DNA of 64,000 nucleotides from a virus: IMG/VR virus record IMGVR_UViG_3300020204_000007, positions 62,001 to 126,000 of that record; one strand, 5' to 3'. Shown piece by piece: positions 8,299 to 17,204 of this stretch (position 1 is its first letter; each line of letters starts with the position of its first letter). The notes under the pieces were generated by a model. It saw only the letters and a program-made list of their open reading frames with translations, ran no database searches and was not told where the DNA came from. The position numbers and the translations under genes were made by a program.

Positions 8299-9630
8299 TT
8301 AAAATAAACGTTTATTGAGACTTGATTTGATAGTTTCACTATCTGGTTTTTTGATCCAAACCATATTTTTAATATCAATGACTGCAACGCCAGGAAATTT
8401 AATCAAATTTCTGTAATCAACTCCATATCCTCTATTTGCAGTAATATTTTTAGCTCTGTGATAACCGTTTTTATAATATCCATCATTAAGAACTTTCCTT
8501 AGTTCTTCATTATCAGTATCTAAAATAAATAAATAACTAGATTTAAATCCATAAATTGCATAAATTTCTGTATTTTGCCGACCAGCTTGTTTAAAGCCCC
8601 CAACTTTAGATTTCGCTTCGGAAGAAGCTCCCTTGTCCATTTCAATAAAAACATTAGGAGAATCAGTAACTTTTCCAAGTTCGTTATATACTTTATCTTG
8701 GCAAGCGGCGTTAAAAATACCATCGCTTTTAATTTCTACACGACCGCCATTTGGCAGTCCAATATCCATTGAAGCTCTCTTCTCATTACCTCTAGGAAAT
8801 GCACCATCCAAAAACAATGGGACAAGAAGAGTTTCTAATTTATTAGAAAGTTCATATTTTTCTTTTCTTGAATCAGTATTTTTAATCATTTCTGCAACTT
8901 TATTAATTTCTTTTACATTTAATTTAAGTTTTTCTGCAGTAATTTTAATGCTTTCTGATTCAGAAAGAGGATTTGCTTTCTTGCTAGAAACCACAGTTTT
9001 TTTAGGAGTATTTTTTAGTTGCTCGGTTGAAATTTTTGTTAAACTAAAATCTTTTTCGTTTCTTTTAAGAGCGTGAATAAAAGTCCTGATCATTAAAATA
9101 TTATCTTCGTATGCATTGTGCGGAACAATTTCTTTAATTCCACTGCGTTCAGCACATATTTGCATAGAAGGAACACCGTATTTATCGTTTGGCATAGCAA
9201 ATAAAATTGCTGGATCAACAACCTGAAATGGACTAACAGCTAAAGTTTCCTTGATAGTTTTAGGAATAAAATGCCAGTCAAATGAAGGATTTCTGATAAG
9301 AAATTTCCAATCTCGTCGATCTAGAGTGTGTTTTTTAAGAAATGAAATGCTTTGGCTGATCCATTCTTCTAAGCCCATAACTGGAAGCTCTGCATTTTTA
9401 GAACGAATTTTTTTTAGAATTTCTACAGTTTGTAATTTTTCTGTAAAAAGCGTATCTAACTCGACTACATAATTATCTTGTTGAATATATGCAGAAAAAT
9501 GAGGCAAATCAAAAGGATTTTCACAAATCTTTTGGCTATCGAAAACGACCCAAGATGCATTAATAAGTGATTCTGGAGATCTATAATTTAAAGATGTAGT
9601 TTCGCAATCAAACGCTATGTAAATAGTCAT
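8299..9630 (-). CDS. DnaQ-like exonuclease fused to a possible PD-(D/E)XK nuclease domain
   Basis: The start is set at ATG 9630 because AGGAGA precedes it; a further upstream in-frame ATG lacks this. Residues 1-190 are a DEDDh 3'-5' exonuclease: FDCETTSL (D8, E10), NPSFDW (D118), and HNAYEDN (H171, D176). After a Ser/Thr/Lys-rich linker, residues about 230-443 form a second domain. There SMDIGLPNGGRVEIKSD supplies D289, E299 and K301, spaced like a PD-(D/E)XK nuclease core. The first domain is secure. The second is inferred from the motif alone. Confidence 0.8.
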   Translation of the reverse strand: MTIYIAFDCETTSLNYRSPESLINASWVVFDSQKICENPFDLPHFSAYIQQDNYVVELDTLFTEKLQTVEILKKIRSKNAELPVMGLEEWISQSISFLKKHTLDRRDWKFLIRNPSFDWHFIPKTIKETLAVSPFQVVDPAILFAMPNDKYGVPSMQICAERSGIKEIVPHNAYEDNILMIRTFIHALKRNEKDFSLTKISTEQLKNTPKKTVVSSKKANPLSESESIKITAEKLKLNVKEINKVAEMIKNTDSRKEKYELSNKLETLLVPLFLDGAFPRGNEKRASMDIGLPNGGRVEIKSDGIFNAACQDKVYNELGKVTDSPNVFIEMDKGASSEAKSKVGGFKQAGRQNTEIYAIYGFKSSYLFILDTDNEELRKVLNDGYYKNGYHRAKNITANRGYGVDYRNLIKFPGVAVIDIKNMVWIKKPDSETIKSSLNKRLF

Positions 9631-9679
9631 ATATTCTCCTTGTATCGAAAATATATATGTATATAGCTGTATTGAATAG

Positions 9680-10042
9680 CTATAAAATATTGGCAAGTAT
9701 ATCTAGAATAGAATCTTTTGTTTTGCTGTCAATATCATCTTGTTTTTCTTGGTTATTTTTACAAATAATCTGCAAAAATGGAAAACTATCAGTAATATCA
9801 TCGCTTTCCCAAAGCAATTTATAGTGCTTATAATAAGGTTGTCTTGTATAGTAATTACAACAAAATTTTATTGATGGCCAAAAATTCAATTTAAAGAGTT
9901 TACATAATTTTAACCTGTTAGAAATAGATATGTATGCAAGTTGTTCAGAAATTAATTCTTTATCATTATATTTAATAACAATATGGTTTCTATCGTTATT
10001 CCAATCACTCATTTTTGTAAGAAAAAAAATTTTGATGGTCAT
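9680..10042 (-). CDS. Hypothetical protein (120 aa)
   Basis: Unrecognised, rich in Asn, Lys and aromatic residues. The start is uncertain: an internal ATG at 10012 (MSDWNNDRN) is as plausible, and neither has a strong ribosome-binding site. It lies upstream of the exonuclease gene on the same strand. Confidence 0.5.
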   Translation of the reverse strand: MTIKIFFLTKMSDWNNDRNHIVIKYNDKELISEQLAYISISNRLKLCKLFKLNFWPSIKFCCNYYTRQPYYKHYKLLWESDDITDSFPFLQIICKNNQEKQDDIDSKTKDSILDILANIL

Positions 10043-10113
10043 GTATTGTCACTGTTGCGTATTTAAATTAAACGATTAATATAATCTTATCACTAAAAGG
10101 AGTGTTTTTAGCA

Positions 10114-10623
10114 ATGGTAAAGAATGTAGAACTAAAAGCTGTTGTAAAATCTTTTGTTTCTAATGTCACAAGGGAAAAACTAGGCAACGGGGAGCTAGAT
10201 GAAGAAGCTGAAAAAGAACTATCTGCTGTGAAAGACTTTTTCAAAGTTCAAGAGCTTGATAGCGTAGTGAATTTACGACTTTCCCTTGAAAACATGCTAT
10301 GGAAATTGTTTGAAAATGTAAAAGTGCCAGAAAGTCCTCTGCGTTTAAAGGCACATGAAAGATTCCTTGGGCGCGTAGCTGAGAACCTAAAAGCGACGTT
10401 GGATACAGAGCAAATTCCTAAACTAGAAACTGAAGACTTAAAACAAGTTCTCTATATGGTAGAAGATCCAGAAGTTTTTTCTAAACTAGAATTACCATTT
10501 GAATATGCAGCCCAAGATGGAACCGTGCGAGTGCTTCCATTACCTGCAACTAATATTTTGCAAAATGAACAATTTGTTAATACTGTAGATGAGCTCTTTA
10601 TTCCATGCGTGGAGAAAAAATGA
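10114..10623 (+). CDS. Hypothetical helical protein (169 aa)
   Basis: ATG 10114 is chosen over the upstream GTG because AAAGGAG is spaced 11 bp from it. The protein is acidic and strongly helical (LDEEAEKELSAVKDFF and similar), without catalytic motifs. It overlaps the next gene by ATGA. Its position next to the head genes and its rather high charge would fit a scaffold or assembly role, but that is a guess. Confidence 0.65.
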   Translation: MVKNVELKAVVKSFVSNVTREKLGNGELDEEAEKELSAVKDFFKVQELDSVVNLRLSLENMLWKLFENVKVPESPLRLKAHERFLGRVAENLKATLDTEQIPKLETEDLKQVLYMVEDPEVFSKLELPFEYAAQDGTVRVLPLPATNILQNEQFVNTVDELFIPCVEKK

Positions 10624-10976
10624 CAGTAATTGATTTTAAAGAATATTTGAAAAATAAAAAATCAATTGCGCATGCACCAGTTGCAAAAAATTCAGAAATT
10701 TTTCGTTCTGCCCTCTGTATGGAGCTAGAAGCTTTGCTCCGTCAGGGGGGGTTCCCTGCTGTCAAAGTTATGTATCATAAAACAATGTACGTCTTTGTGT
10801 TAAACACAAATTTATGGATGTTTTTTAAAATTAAATTAATGAAATGGTTAAAAATCTTCTCATGGGAAGATTCTATGTTTGCTGCGATCAAAAAAATTGA
10901 TACTGATGCTGAACATCTAAAAATGTTTCGTACATGGCCAAAAGCAAAAACTATTGATCAAATCCTAAATTCTTAG
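10620..10976 (+). CDS. Hypothetical protein (118 aa)
   Basis: Starts in an ATGA overlap with the previous gene, with GGAGA as ribosome-binding site. Begins MTVIDFKEYLKNKK. It contains an aromatic, hydrophobic central stretch (MYVFVLNTNLWMFFKIKLM) that could be a buried helix or a weak membrane segment. It is convergent with the minus-strand block and its stop overlaps that of the sigma-like gene. Confidence 0.6.
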   Translation: MTVIDFKEYLKNKKSIAHAPVAKNSEIFRSALCMELEALLRQGGFPAVKVMYHKTMYVFVLNTNLWMFFKIKLMKWLKIFSWEDSMFAAIKKIDTDAEHLKMFRTWPKAKTIDQILNS

Positions 10977-11539
10977 AGGCGTTTTTTCTTACGCCCTTTT
11001 TTCTTTTTTTCCGTGATAACACTAGAAATTAATGATTCATCTATTTCTTCTTCTGGACTAGAAGGCAATAAACCTTCTGTGACAGAATTAATTGGAAAAT
11101 ATATATAATCATCAGATGAATCTTCTGATAAAACCCCACCATATTTTTTATGAATTGCTGTAATTTCTTGAACTGTTTTTTGCTTTTTTAATTTTTCAAT
11201 ACCAGAATCATACGCAGCTTTTACTTGTTCTTTTGTAATACCTAATCTTTTTGTTATTTCTGATTCTGAAAAGGACTCGCCTTCATGAATATTCATGAAT
11301 TTAAAAAAGCAATAACTTGATTCATCTTCAGAAATAATCCCCCAAACACAACCGCCAGAATTAATATCTTCTGACATCATATGACCAGGATTGTCTTTGT
11401 ACCATTGAGCCTTTTGTAATCCTAAATTACAAATATCTTGTGGATAATTTTGTAATTTAAGAGGGCAGCAACGTTTAAAACGAGATCTATTATCGTCTTC
11501 AGTGTCAGTCTGGGATGATAATTTTTTGTTGTGCATCAT
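10973..11539 (-). CDS. Sigma-region-4-like HTH protein with cysteine-rich N-terminus
   Basis: Residues about 90-120 (FSESEITKRLGITKEQVKAA followed by YDSGIEKLKK) closely resemble the promoter -35-binding helix-turn-helix (region 4.2) of sigma-70-type factors. No region 2 is present. The first 80 residues carry a spaced cysteine set (RCCPLKL, DICN, GGCVWGI, SYCFFKF) that probably binds zinc. From memory, proteins with this CPW...CFW plus HTH layout sit near portal genes in many myoviruses. It may direct late transcription or bind DNA during packaging. It ends in a basic KKKGRKKKR tail. Confidence 0.7.
   Translation of the reverse strand: MMHNKKLSSQTDTEDDNRSRFKRCCPLKLQNYPQDICNLGLQKAQWYKDNPGHMMSEDINSGGCVWGIISEDESSYCFFKFMNIHEGESFSESEITKRLGITKEQVKAAYDSGIEKLKKQKTVQEITAIHKKYGGVLSEDSSDDYIYFPINSVTEGLLPSSPEEEIDESLISSVITEKKKKGRKKKRL
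10978..11003 (+). terminator. Possible terminator inside the convergent gene end
   Basis: GGCGT and ACGCC flank a short T-rich loop and are followed by CTTTTTTC, which reads as a weak intrinsic terminator for the plus-strand pair. The same bases encode the Lys/Arg-rich tail of the minus-strand gene, so the signal may be incidental. Confidence 0.4.
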
Positions 11540-11768
11540 CCGCAGTCCCCATTTGGTTTTCTTGCTGAGAAAGACTGGCGTTAAATGCTGCCATCCATTC
11601 TTTATCTTTAGATAAAAGATAAGCTACAGCCTTTTCTACTTCTTCTAAACGCCCGAAAAGTTGATATGAATTTGCAATAAACTGATTCAAAGTTTCCTCA
11701 AATTTTGAGGAAAGCTGTTCTTGATTGTCTTGAGACAATTGTTCTTGTGATTCATTCATTTTTTTCAT
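11505..11768 (-). CDS. Small Gln-rich coiled-coil protein (87 aa)
   Basis: A short acidic protein with a heptad-like pattern (LEEVEKAVAYLLSKDKEWM). It overlaps the sigma-like gene by 35 bp and the upstream gene by 17 bp, consistent with translational coupling in the head operon. Function unknown; it could be a head-assembly accessory. Confidence 0.6.
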   Translation of the reverse strand: MKKMNESQEQLSQDNQEQLSSKFEETLNQFIANSYQLFGRLEEVEKAVAYLLSKDKEWMAAFNASLSQQENQMGTADDAQQKIIIPD

Positions 11769-12204
11769 CTCCTTCAGTAATTTCTGAATCCATTTTATTT
11801 AAATAGTCTTCGATGTCCATACCAGCATATGTTGTAAGGAAAATTTGAGCAATAATATCTTGTTTCATATTTTCAAATGCTTCAAAATTAATATCTTGTA
11901 AAGAACCAATAAAAGAAACTTGAGAAACTAAAGATTGCGTAATAGCTTTTACTGCCAAAACTCCAAATTTTTTATCATTTTCAGATTTATCACAATATTT
12001 TAAAACTACTTCATCAATTTCTTTCATCATGTCCGACAACCAGACAATCCACTGAGCGGCTTCTGCCTCGTTTATACCTAATTTTTCAATATTATCAGAT
12101 AATTGCTTGTCGGTTTTAATTATTTGTTTTGCTAAACTGAGATCATAGCTAGACTCTTCTTTTTTAGATTTGTCTTTTGATTTAAATTCAAAAATATTAG
12201 ACAT
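11752..12204 (-). CDS. Hypothetical protein downstream of the portal gene (150 aa)
   Basis: Acidic, helical protein beginning MSNIFEFKSKDKSKKEE. No known motif. Its ribosome-binding site lies within a perfect 17-bp inverted repeat (see the 12206-12249 entry), which should reduce initiation unless the hairpin is opened or processed. Its position after the portal gene suggests a head-assembly role. Confidence 0.65.
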   Translation of the reverse strand: MSNIFEFKSKDKSKKEESSYDLSLAKQIIKTDKQLSDNIEKLGINEAEAAQWIVWLSDMMKEIDEVVLKYCDKSENDKKFGVLAVKAITQSLVSQVSFIGSLQDINFEAFENMKQDIIAQIFLTTYAGMDIEDYLNKMDSEITEGDEKNE

Positions 12205-12205
12205 G

Positions 12206-12249
12206 ATTATTCCTCTTTTATACGTTTTTAAATATAAAAGAGGAATAAT
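12206..12249 (-). promoter_or_regulatory. Perfect 17-bp hairpin covering a ribosome-binding site
   Basis: 12206-12222 and 12233-12249 are exact reverse complements separated by 10 nt. On the minus-strand transcript the 3' arm ends in AGAGGAATAAT, immediately before the ATG at 12204, so the Shine-Dalgarno bases are fully base-paired. There is no T-run, so this is not a terminator. It may be an RNase III cleavage site or a translational lock setting the ratio of portal to downstream protein. Confidence 0.85.
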
Positions 12250-12255
12250 GCAAGG

Positions 12256-14277
12256 TTATTCAGATTTTGAAGATTCGTTTAGAAGTTCTTTAATAGATTT
12301 TCCAGATTTATTTTTAGCATTTAATGCAGTTTTATGCTTTTCATCTGCGTGCTTCATTTTTTGTTCATGTTGCTCTTTTTTCATTTGCATTTCTTGCGCG
12401 TGTTTTTCTTGCATTTGTTTTAATTGTTCTTCGCTCATATTTTGTTCATTTTCAGCCTGAGCTTGCTGTTGTTCTTGCCCATCTTGTTGTTGCTGTTCGC
12501 CTTGTTGTGCTTGTTGTTGCTGTGCTTGCATTTGTTGTTCAGCTTGTTGCATTTGCATTTCAAGCTGTTCGGTTTGCATCTTCATTTGCTCTGCCTGCAT
12601 TTCTGGAATTTTACCGCGTTGTTTTTGGTAAGCATCGTTTAGTGCTGGATCAATGAAAAAATCTAATGCTGGATCTTTTAGAGCTTTTTTATCATGAAAA
12701 AAATGATATCTTAGTTCTGACATTTTCATGTATTTAGCAACTGATGCATGGAATAGTGGAGAAGTAGGGACGTCTCCGCCGAATGGAAAGATATCTAAGC
12801 GTTCGCTATCGGACCATATTTTACCAAACGTACCAGATGTTTGTAATTCTTCTTTGTAAATAGCTAAATCTGCTTCTTTTGTGTTTTGGCCAAGACCAAT
12901 AGGCTCTAATTTTAAAATATCTTTTGCTTGTTCAAAAGAATCACCAACTAAATCATTAAGCAGGTCAAATAGCGCTTCCATTAATTGACGAAGACCGCGT
13001 TCTTCTCCTTGAACAATCTGTTCTTGTTTTCCTGTATCGCCCATTGTTGGTTTTGCAGAATCTAACGCACCAAATCCAATTTCTTGTGGCGAAATCTGAA
13101 ATGCGCCACAAACAATCATTAAAACACGTTGATATAAATTATTAAACTCTAAATCTTTTGCTGTAATGTTTAATGGCACAAATTCAACATCAATAGGGCC
13201 AGCAACAATTGGAATTGTTGCTGAATTATCATTTCTGGCGACATAATTACTAAAAAGTTTCCTAAAAGCTTCTGCTTGCTCTGGACTTACAACACCAGGC
13301 TCTTGTGTTTTTAGATTAATAATGCCTTTTGTCGCTAACCCCTTAGTAAAAGAGTTTTGCAAATATTGTTGGGCATAAAAATGCATTGAAACTGCATAAA
13401 ACGCCTTTTCAATCGGCGCCATTGGATAACCATCTAAATTTTCATGAGCTTGTTTTTGCAAATACGTAACAATTAGATCATTTTCTGTAAAAAATGCGAC
13501 ATTTTTTCCGTCAATTCTTTGCACATATGCAATTGGCCTGCGGCCTTCTTCAATATTTCTATAATCTTTTAGATCCGCTTGTGACTGATCTGATATATCT
13601 TTATCATTAACCGATAAAGTTACTTCTGCTTGATCTAAAACGCGATAAATACTTTCAACTGGAACTGGTCTAAATAAAACCGGAACACCTTCTTTGCTTC
13701 TAATGATTTGTGTAGCGCAGCGCCCATATACTAATAAATTTCTTGATTGAGCACCTAAAAAATCTGCAAGATTACAATATTTAAATGTTGTATCAGAACC
13801 TTGAAATACGTGGTCTAGGATTTTTTTATTAGTTGTTCCACAATTTAAAACAAATTTAACAATCAAATTAGAAAGCTCTGTTCTAAATTTGACTTCTTCT
13901 AATTTTTCTTCTTCGGAAATAGAAGAATCCATTTGCGCTGGAATAACTTCTCGAAGAACAAATCCACGGTCATATTTATTTGCAGATTTACGACCAAACG
14001 CCATCGATTGATTAGCGCGAGTGTCAATAATTAAAGAAATAATTGAGTCATAATATGCAAGTTCACGCAATTCTCTATCGGACATCCGCCCTTTTTTCTC
14101 AAAAAGGCTGTTTGAGCTGGCATTTCTAGATTCAAGGCTAAAAACAGCCTTGCTTTGTTCAATTTTATCTTTAATCAAATCGTTACTTTCTAACGGTTTG
14201 ACAGATTTGTTCAAATCTTCAACAGAAAATGAGACTTGCCCTTGTCTACTTTTTTTTAAAAAATCAAAAAGCCCCAT
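12256..14277 (-). CDS. Portal protein
   Basis: Forms the ring at the head vertex through which DNA passes. The 673-residue protein shows the usual myovirus portal layout: a basic start MGLFDFLKKS, an alpha-helical clip/wing core, PISPQEIGFG-like central loops (FQISPQEIGFGALDSAKPTM around 405-425), then a long C-terminal extension from about 545. That extension is a highly charged Gln/Met/Glu repeat coiled coil that may contact the interior or be processed. It lies 10 bp downstream of a structural gene and near the terminase. Confidence 0.88.
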   Translation of the reverse strand: MGLFDFLKKSRQGQVSFSVEDLNKSVKPLESNDLIKDKIEQSKAVFSLESRNASSNSLFEKKGRMSDRELRELAYYDSIISLIIDTRANQSMAFGRKSANKYDRGFVLREVIPAQMDSSISEEEKLEEVKFRTELSNLIVKFVLNCGTTNKKILDHVFQGSDTTFKYCNLADFLGAQSRNLLVYGRCATQIIRSKEGVPVLFRPVPVESIYRVLDQAEVTLSVNDKDISDQSQADLKDYRNIEEGRRPIAYVQRIDGKNVAFFTENDLIVTYLQKQAHENLDGYPMAPIEKAFYAVSMHFYAQQYLQNSFTKGLATKGIINLKTQEPGVVSPEQAEAFRKLFSNYVARNDNSATIPIVAGPIDVEFVPLNITAKDLEFNNLYQRVLMIVCGAFQISPQEIGFGALDSAKPTMGDTGKQEQIVQGEERGLRQLMEALFDLLNDLVGDSFEQAKDILKLEPIGLGQNTKEADLAIYKEELQTSGTFGKIWSDSERLDIFPFGGDVPTSPLFHASVAKYMKMSELRYHFFHDKKALKDPALDFFIDPALNDAYQKQRGKIPEMQAEQMKMQTEQLEMQMQQAEQQMQAQQQQAQQGEQQQQDGQEQQQAQAENEQNMSEEQLKQMQEKHAQEMQMKKEQHEQKMKHADEKHKTALNAKNKSGKSIKELLNESSKSE

Positions 14278-14287
14278 TGTTCACCTA

Positions 14288-15274
14288 TTATTCTAATGTG
14301 CAGCTTTGAACAGAAACGGTGGCTGGTTCTGAATTTTTATTTGTTGCAGAAATATTAACTAAGTTAGTAGTTGTTGCAAACAATGCTGAACCAGCGTTTC
14401 CATTAATAACGGGAAATTCATTATTTGAGCCATCAAAAGATAAATAAATTGTGCTATCAGATTCGATAGTGACAAAATTAATTAATCTGGAATAAAATAA
14501 AAACGGAGTATTAATACCAGCTAAAACGGTCTCGGGAATAATTTGTGGATTATAAAAAATAACATCCCTATCTGTCACATCCATCACTTGAAAATCTTTG
14601 CATTTATTTTCTGAATTAAATGCAGAAGATTGAGCAACTCTCAATTTATCGCCAATTTGTACACCATCGGCAGAAAAAAACCTAATCACAGAATCAAACA
14701 ATGATCCTAAAACAATTCCATTTTCATCGCCAATCATTCCATTATCACGAACAATAACAGAATTTGAAGTCTTAGAAAGAACAACATACCCTCTTCCGAT
14801 TGAAGAAGGATTAAGAGGCGAAGAAAGGCCGGAATCGGACTCTTGTAGATACATAATATCGCCTGGTAATACTGCGCTTAAATTAACTCCACCGCCATTC
14901 AGAGTGATTTGTGAAGCAGATGGGCTCATTCTAGAGGCGGAGTATGTTGTAAGCGCAGAATGAGCAATAGAACGATTGATTCTAAAATTTGGTGAAGACC
15001 CAACTCCAGTCCAACGTAATCTCACAAGATCTGTACCCGATTTAGGCAAAGAAATAGAAAATTCGGAGGCGGCTAAAGATGAACTAATTGTTCGCGCTGT
15101 TGATTGCAATAAAACTGTTTCGCCAGGTAAAACGCTGATAGTTTCACTTATTGGATTAGTGACAGAAAGACCAGTGACTGATGAAAGAAAATCAAAATTT
15201 CTTTGCTTAGGACTTTGCGATGGATTTACATCACTGTAACATAGTCTTGATATATAAAAATTCAAAAGAGCCAT
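14288..15274 (-). CDS. Putative virion structural protein between portal and terminase
   Basis: A 328-residue, Ser/Thr/Asn-rich, beta-strand-like protein without Cys-rich or catalytic motifs. Such composition is typical of neck, decoration or tail-surface proteins. It is sandwiched between the terminase (8 bp upstream) and portal (10 bp downstream) genes and so is surely a head or neck gene, but the exact part is not identifiable. Confidence 0.7.
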   Translation of the reverse strand: MALLNFYISRLCYSDVNPSQSPKQRNFDFLSSVTGLSVTNPISETISVLPGETVLLQSTARTISSSLAASEFSISLPKSGTDLVRLRWTGVGSSPNFRINRSIAHSALTTYSASRMSPSASQITLNGGGVNLSAVLPGDIMYLQESDSGLSSPLNPSSIGRGYVVLSKTSNSVIVRDNGMIGDENGIVLGSLFDSVIRFFSADGVQIGDKLRVAQSSAFNSENKCKDFQVMDVTDRDVIFYNPQIIPETVLAGINTPFLFYSRLINFVTIESDSTIYLSFDGSNNEFPVINGNAGSALFATTTNLVNISATNKNSEPATVSVQSCTLE

Positions 15275-15282
15275 AATTGCCC

Positions 15283-17202
15283 CTAAAATAAAATAGTCGC
15301 GCTACCCGATTTTAACATTTTTTCTGAGTCTTCTTCGTTCTTTTTCTTAATATCTAAGTTATATTCATTTGCATAATGAACCCGTAATGCTTCTTGCATC
15401 CCTTCTACTGTAGTAAAATTTAGCTTTTTTGTAAAATCAAAAGCATCATTTTGATTTGCTTGTATAACACTGGCGTTTGCAGTAATAAAGGGATCTATTG
15501 CGTATCTGAGCGCGTCTGGACCATGAGTAAAATCATCATCTGCAAATTTAGAATAATCATATCCCATCAATCCTCTTGCATATGTCCAATTTTCCATACA
15601 TTTTATTAAAAATGTATTTTTCATATCGTCTAAAATCATAAAATTAGCTTGTTGTCGCATAGCATTCCATAATTTTGAACGAATCCATGCAACACCAGTG
15701 TCAATTGTTAATGGTTTTTCGCCTCTGGCTGGCATATTCATGCTGCCAGCAACAGATGTTGATGATTTATCGGCAGTGTCTGGACATAATAAATCAAAAC
15801 CGTATTTTAAATATATGTTTTCTTTTATAAAGGAAAGCCAGTCTGGATTGGCATATCCTGTTGAATTTTCTGTGTGTAAAACTATTAATTTATCATCAGA
15901 TTTTTTATATGCGACTAAAACAGCAACTGCTGGATCAATGAATCCAAAATCTACTCCACAATGCAATCGCCATCCGTTTTGTCGTAATTCTTTAATCAAT
16001 AATTCTTTTGTTGGTTCAAATAAATTTCCGTATTTGTCTGTTGGAAATACATTAAATGCAAAATTCCATACGTCAGAAATAGGTTTTACATGAACGCTTC
16101 TATTAAATTTATTAAAAACAACACCAGATGACTCTGGCCTTAAGTTCAAGATCTGTGCATTTATTTTATCTGGGTCACTCGCATTTAATAAAGTGTTTTT
16201 AACAAACCCTATATCACGTAACATTTTTGATTTTGATTGTTGTTTAATTGATTTTGTGCGACAGATTGAAAAAACTGGACAAGTTTTGCAACCCTCATAC
16301 GCTAAAATGCCAGAATATGCCATTTTATATTCGGCATTCAATGCTTGATATGCCGGATTTCCAATAACGTCCAGATTTTCAGAATGAACAAATAACATAT
16401 CTCTAGGATGTTCTGGTTTATGTCTTTCTGGAGGACATGGTTGCATCCAATCAACAATTGACCATTTATGCAAACGAATGCCCGAGTTAGGTAAATCAGA
16501 TTCATCTATTTTTTGTTGAATTGGCCCAGATCCAGATTTTCTGGAAGATAAATAAATAAAAATTGGCGGTTTTCCTGATCTATCTGGGTCGGCAATAAAC
16601 GTTGCCTCAGATAAAATGTCTTTATCGATTAAGTCAAGCTCATCAAAAATCAAACAACTTGCGCGTTGGGCGTTTGCAGACTTTTTAGTAGAAACAACAA
16701 CTTGTAATTTACAATAGCCAACTGGTCGAGATGGCGCGGATGGCAACCTATTAAGTTCTTTTATTCGTTTACTGTCTGTTTTAGCAAATGAAGATATAAT
16801 TGGCAGAGCTAAGTATTTATCTAAATATCTAATCGCAGCTAACGATTGATCTAGAATAGCTGCCATATGTACAATATCGCGGGCAAAATGCACCATTAAC
16901 AAAAATTCAATAATAGATGCTGCTAATGTTTTTGCAGAGTTTCGGCTTGCTGCTACAACAAATGTAGTCCTGTTTGGATCGCCGTCTTTTGCTGCGGAAT
17001 AAACATCCCAAATAAAATCTATTGGATTGGAATTACTATTTTCATCTACCGTGCAATCCGGTAAATCAATATCTAGAAAAGTCTTAATCCATTGTTTAAG
17101 TTGTGGTTTTGTGTCACAAACTGCAAAAAATTGTTCTTCATACAGCTCATTAAGAGCTGCATTTAATTGATTTTGATTTGTTATCTCTGTTTTTTTAACC
17201 AT
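15283..17202 (-). CDS. terL: Terminase large subunit (packaging ATPase-nuclease)
   Basis: Motor that pumps DNA into the prohead and cuts it. Visible motifs are a deviant Walker A AASRNSAKT (84-92), Walker B CLIFDELD (183-190), and an RNase H-like nuclease domain with VDFGFIDP (D418), LCPDTADK (D475) and a last acidic cluster DDDFTHGPDALRYAID near the C-terminus. An unusual cysteine cluster CKTCPVFSIC (305-314) lies between the two domains and may bind zinc. The length (639) is within the usual range for myoviruses. Confidence 0.93.
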   Translation of the reverse strand: MVKKTEITNQNQLNAALNELYEEQFFAVCDTKPQLKQWIKTFLDIDLPDCTVDENSNSNPIDFIWDVYSAAKDGDPNRTTFVVAASRNSAKTLAASIIEFLLMVHFARDIVHMAAILDQSLAAIRYLDKYLALPIISSFAKTDSKRIKELNRLPSAPSRPVGYCKLQVVVSTKKSANAQRASCLIFDELDLIDKDILSEATFIADPDRSGKPPIFIYLSSRKSGSGPIQQKIDESDLPNSGIRLHKWSIVDWMQPCPPERHKPEHPRDMLFVHSENLDVIGNPAYQALNAEYKMAYSGILAYEGCKTCPVFSICRTKSIKQQSKSKMLRDIGFVKNTLLNASDPDKINAQILNLRPESSGVVFNKFNRSVHVKPISDVWNFAFNVFPTDKYGNLFEPTKELLIKELRQNGWRLHCGVDFGFIDPAVAVLVAYKKSDDKLIVLHTENSTGYANPDWLSFIKENIYLKYGFDLLCPDTADKSSTSVAGSMNMPARGEKPLTIDTGVAWIRSKLWNAMRQQANFMILDDMKNTFLIKCMENWTYARGLMGYDYSKFADDDFTHGPDALRYAIDPFITANASVIQANQNDAFDFTKKLNFTTVEGMQEALRVHYANEYNLDIKKKNEEDSEKMLKSGSATILF

Positions 17203-17204
17203 AA

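Noticed and set aside
12324-12656. Plus-strand open frames opposite the C-terminus of the portal gene
   Set aside because: They are antisense shadows of the Gln/Met/Glu repeat; no ribosome-binding sites and hydrophobic low-complexity composition.
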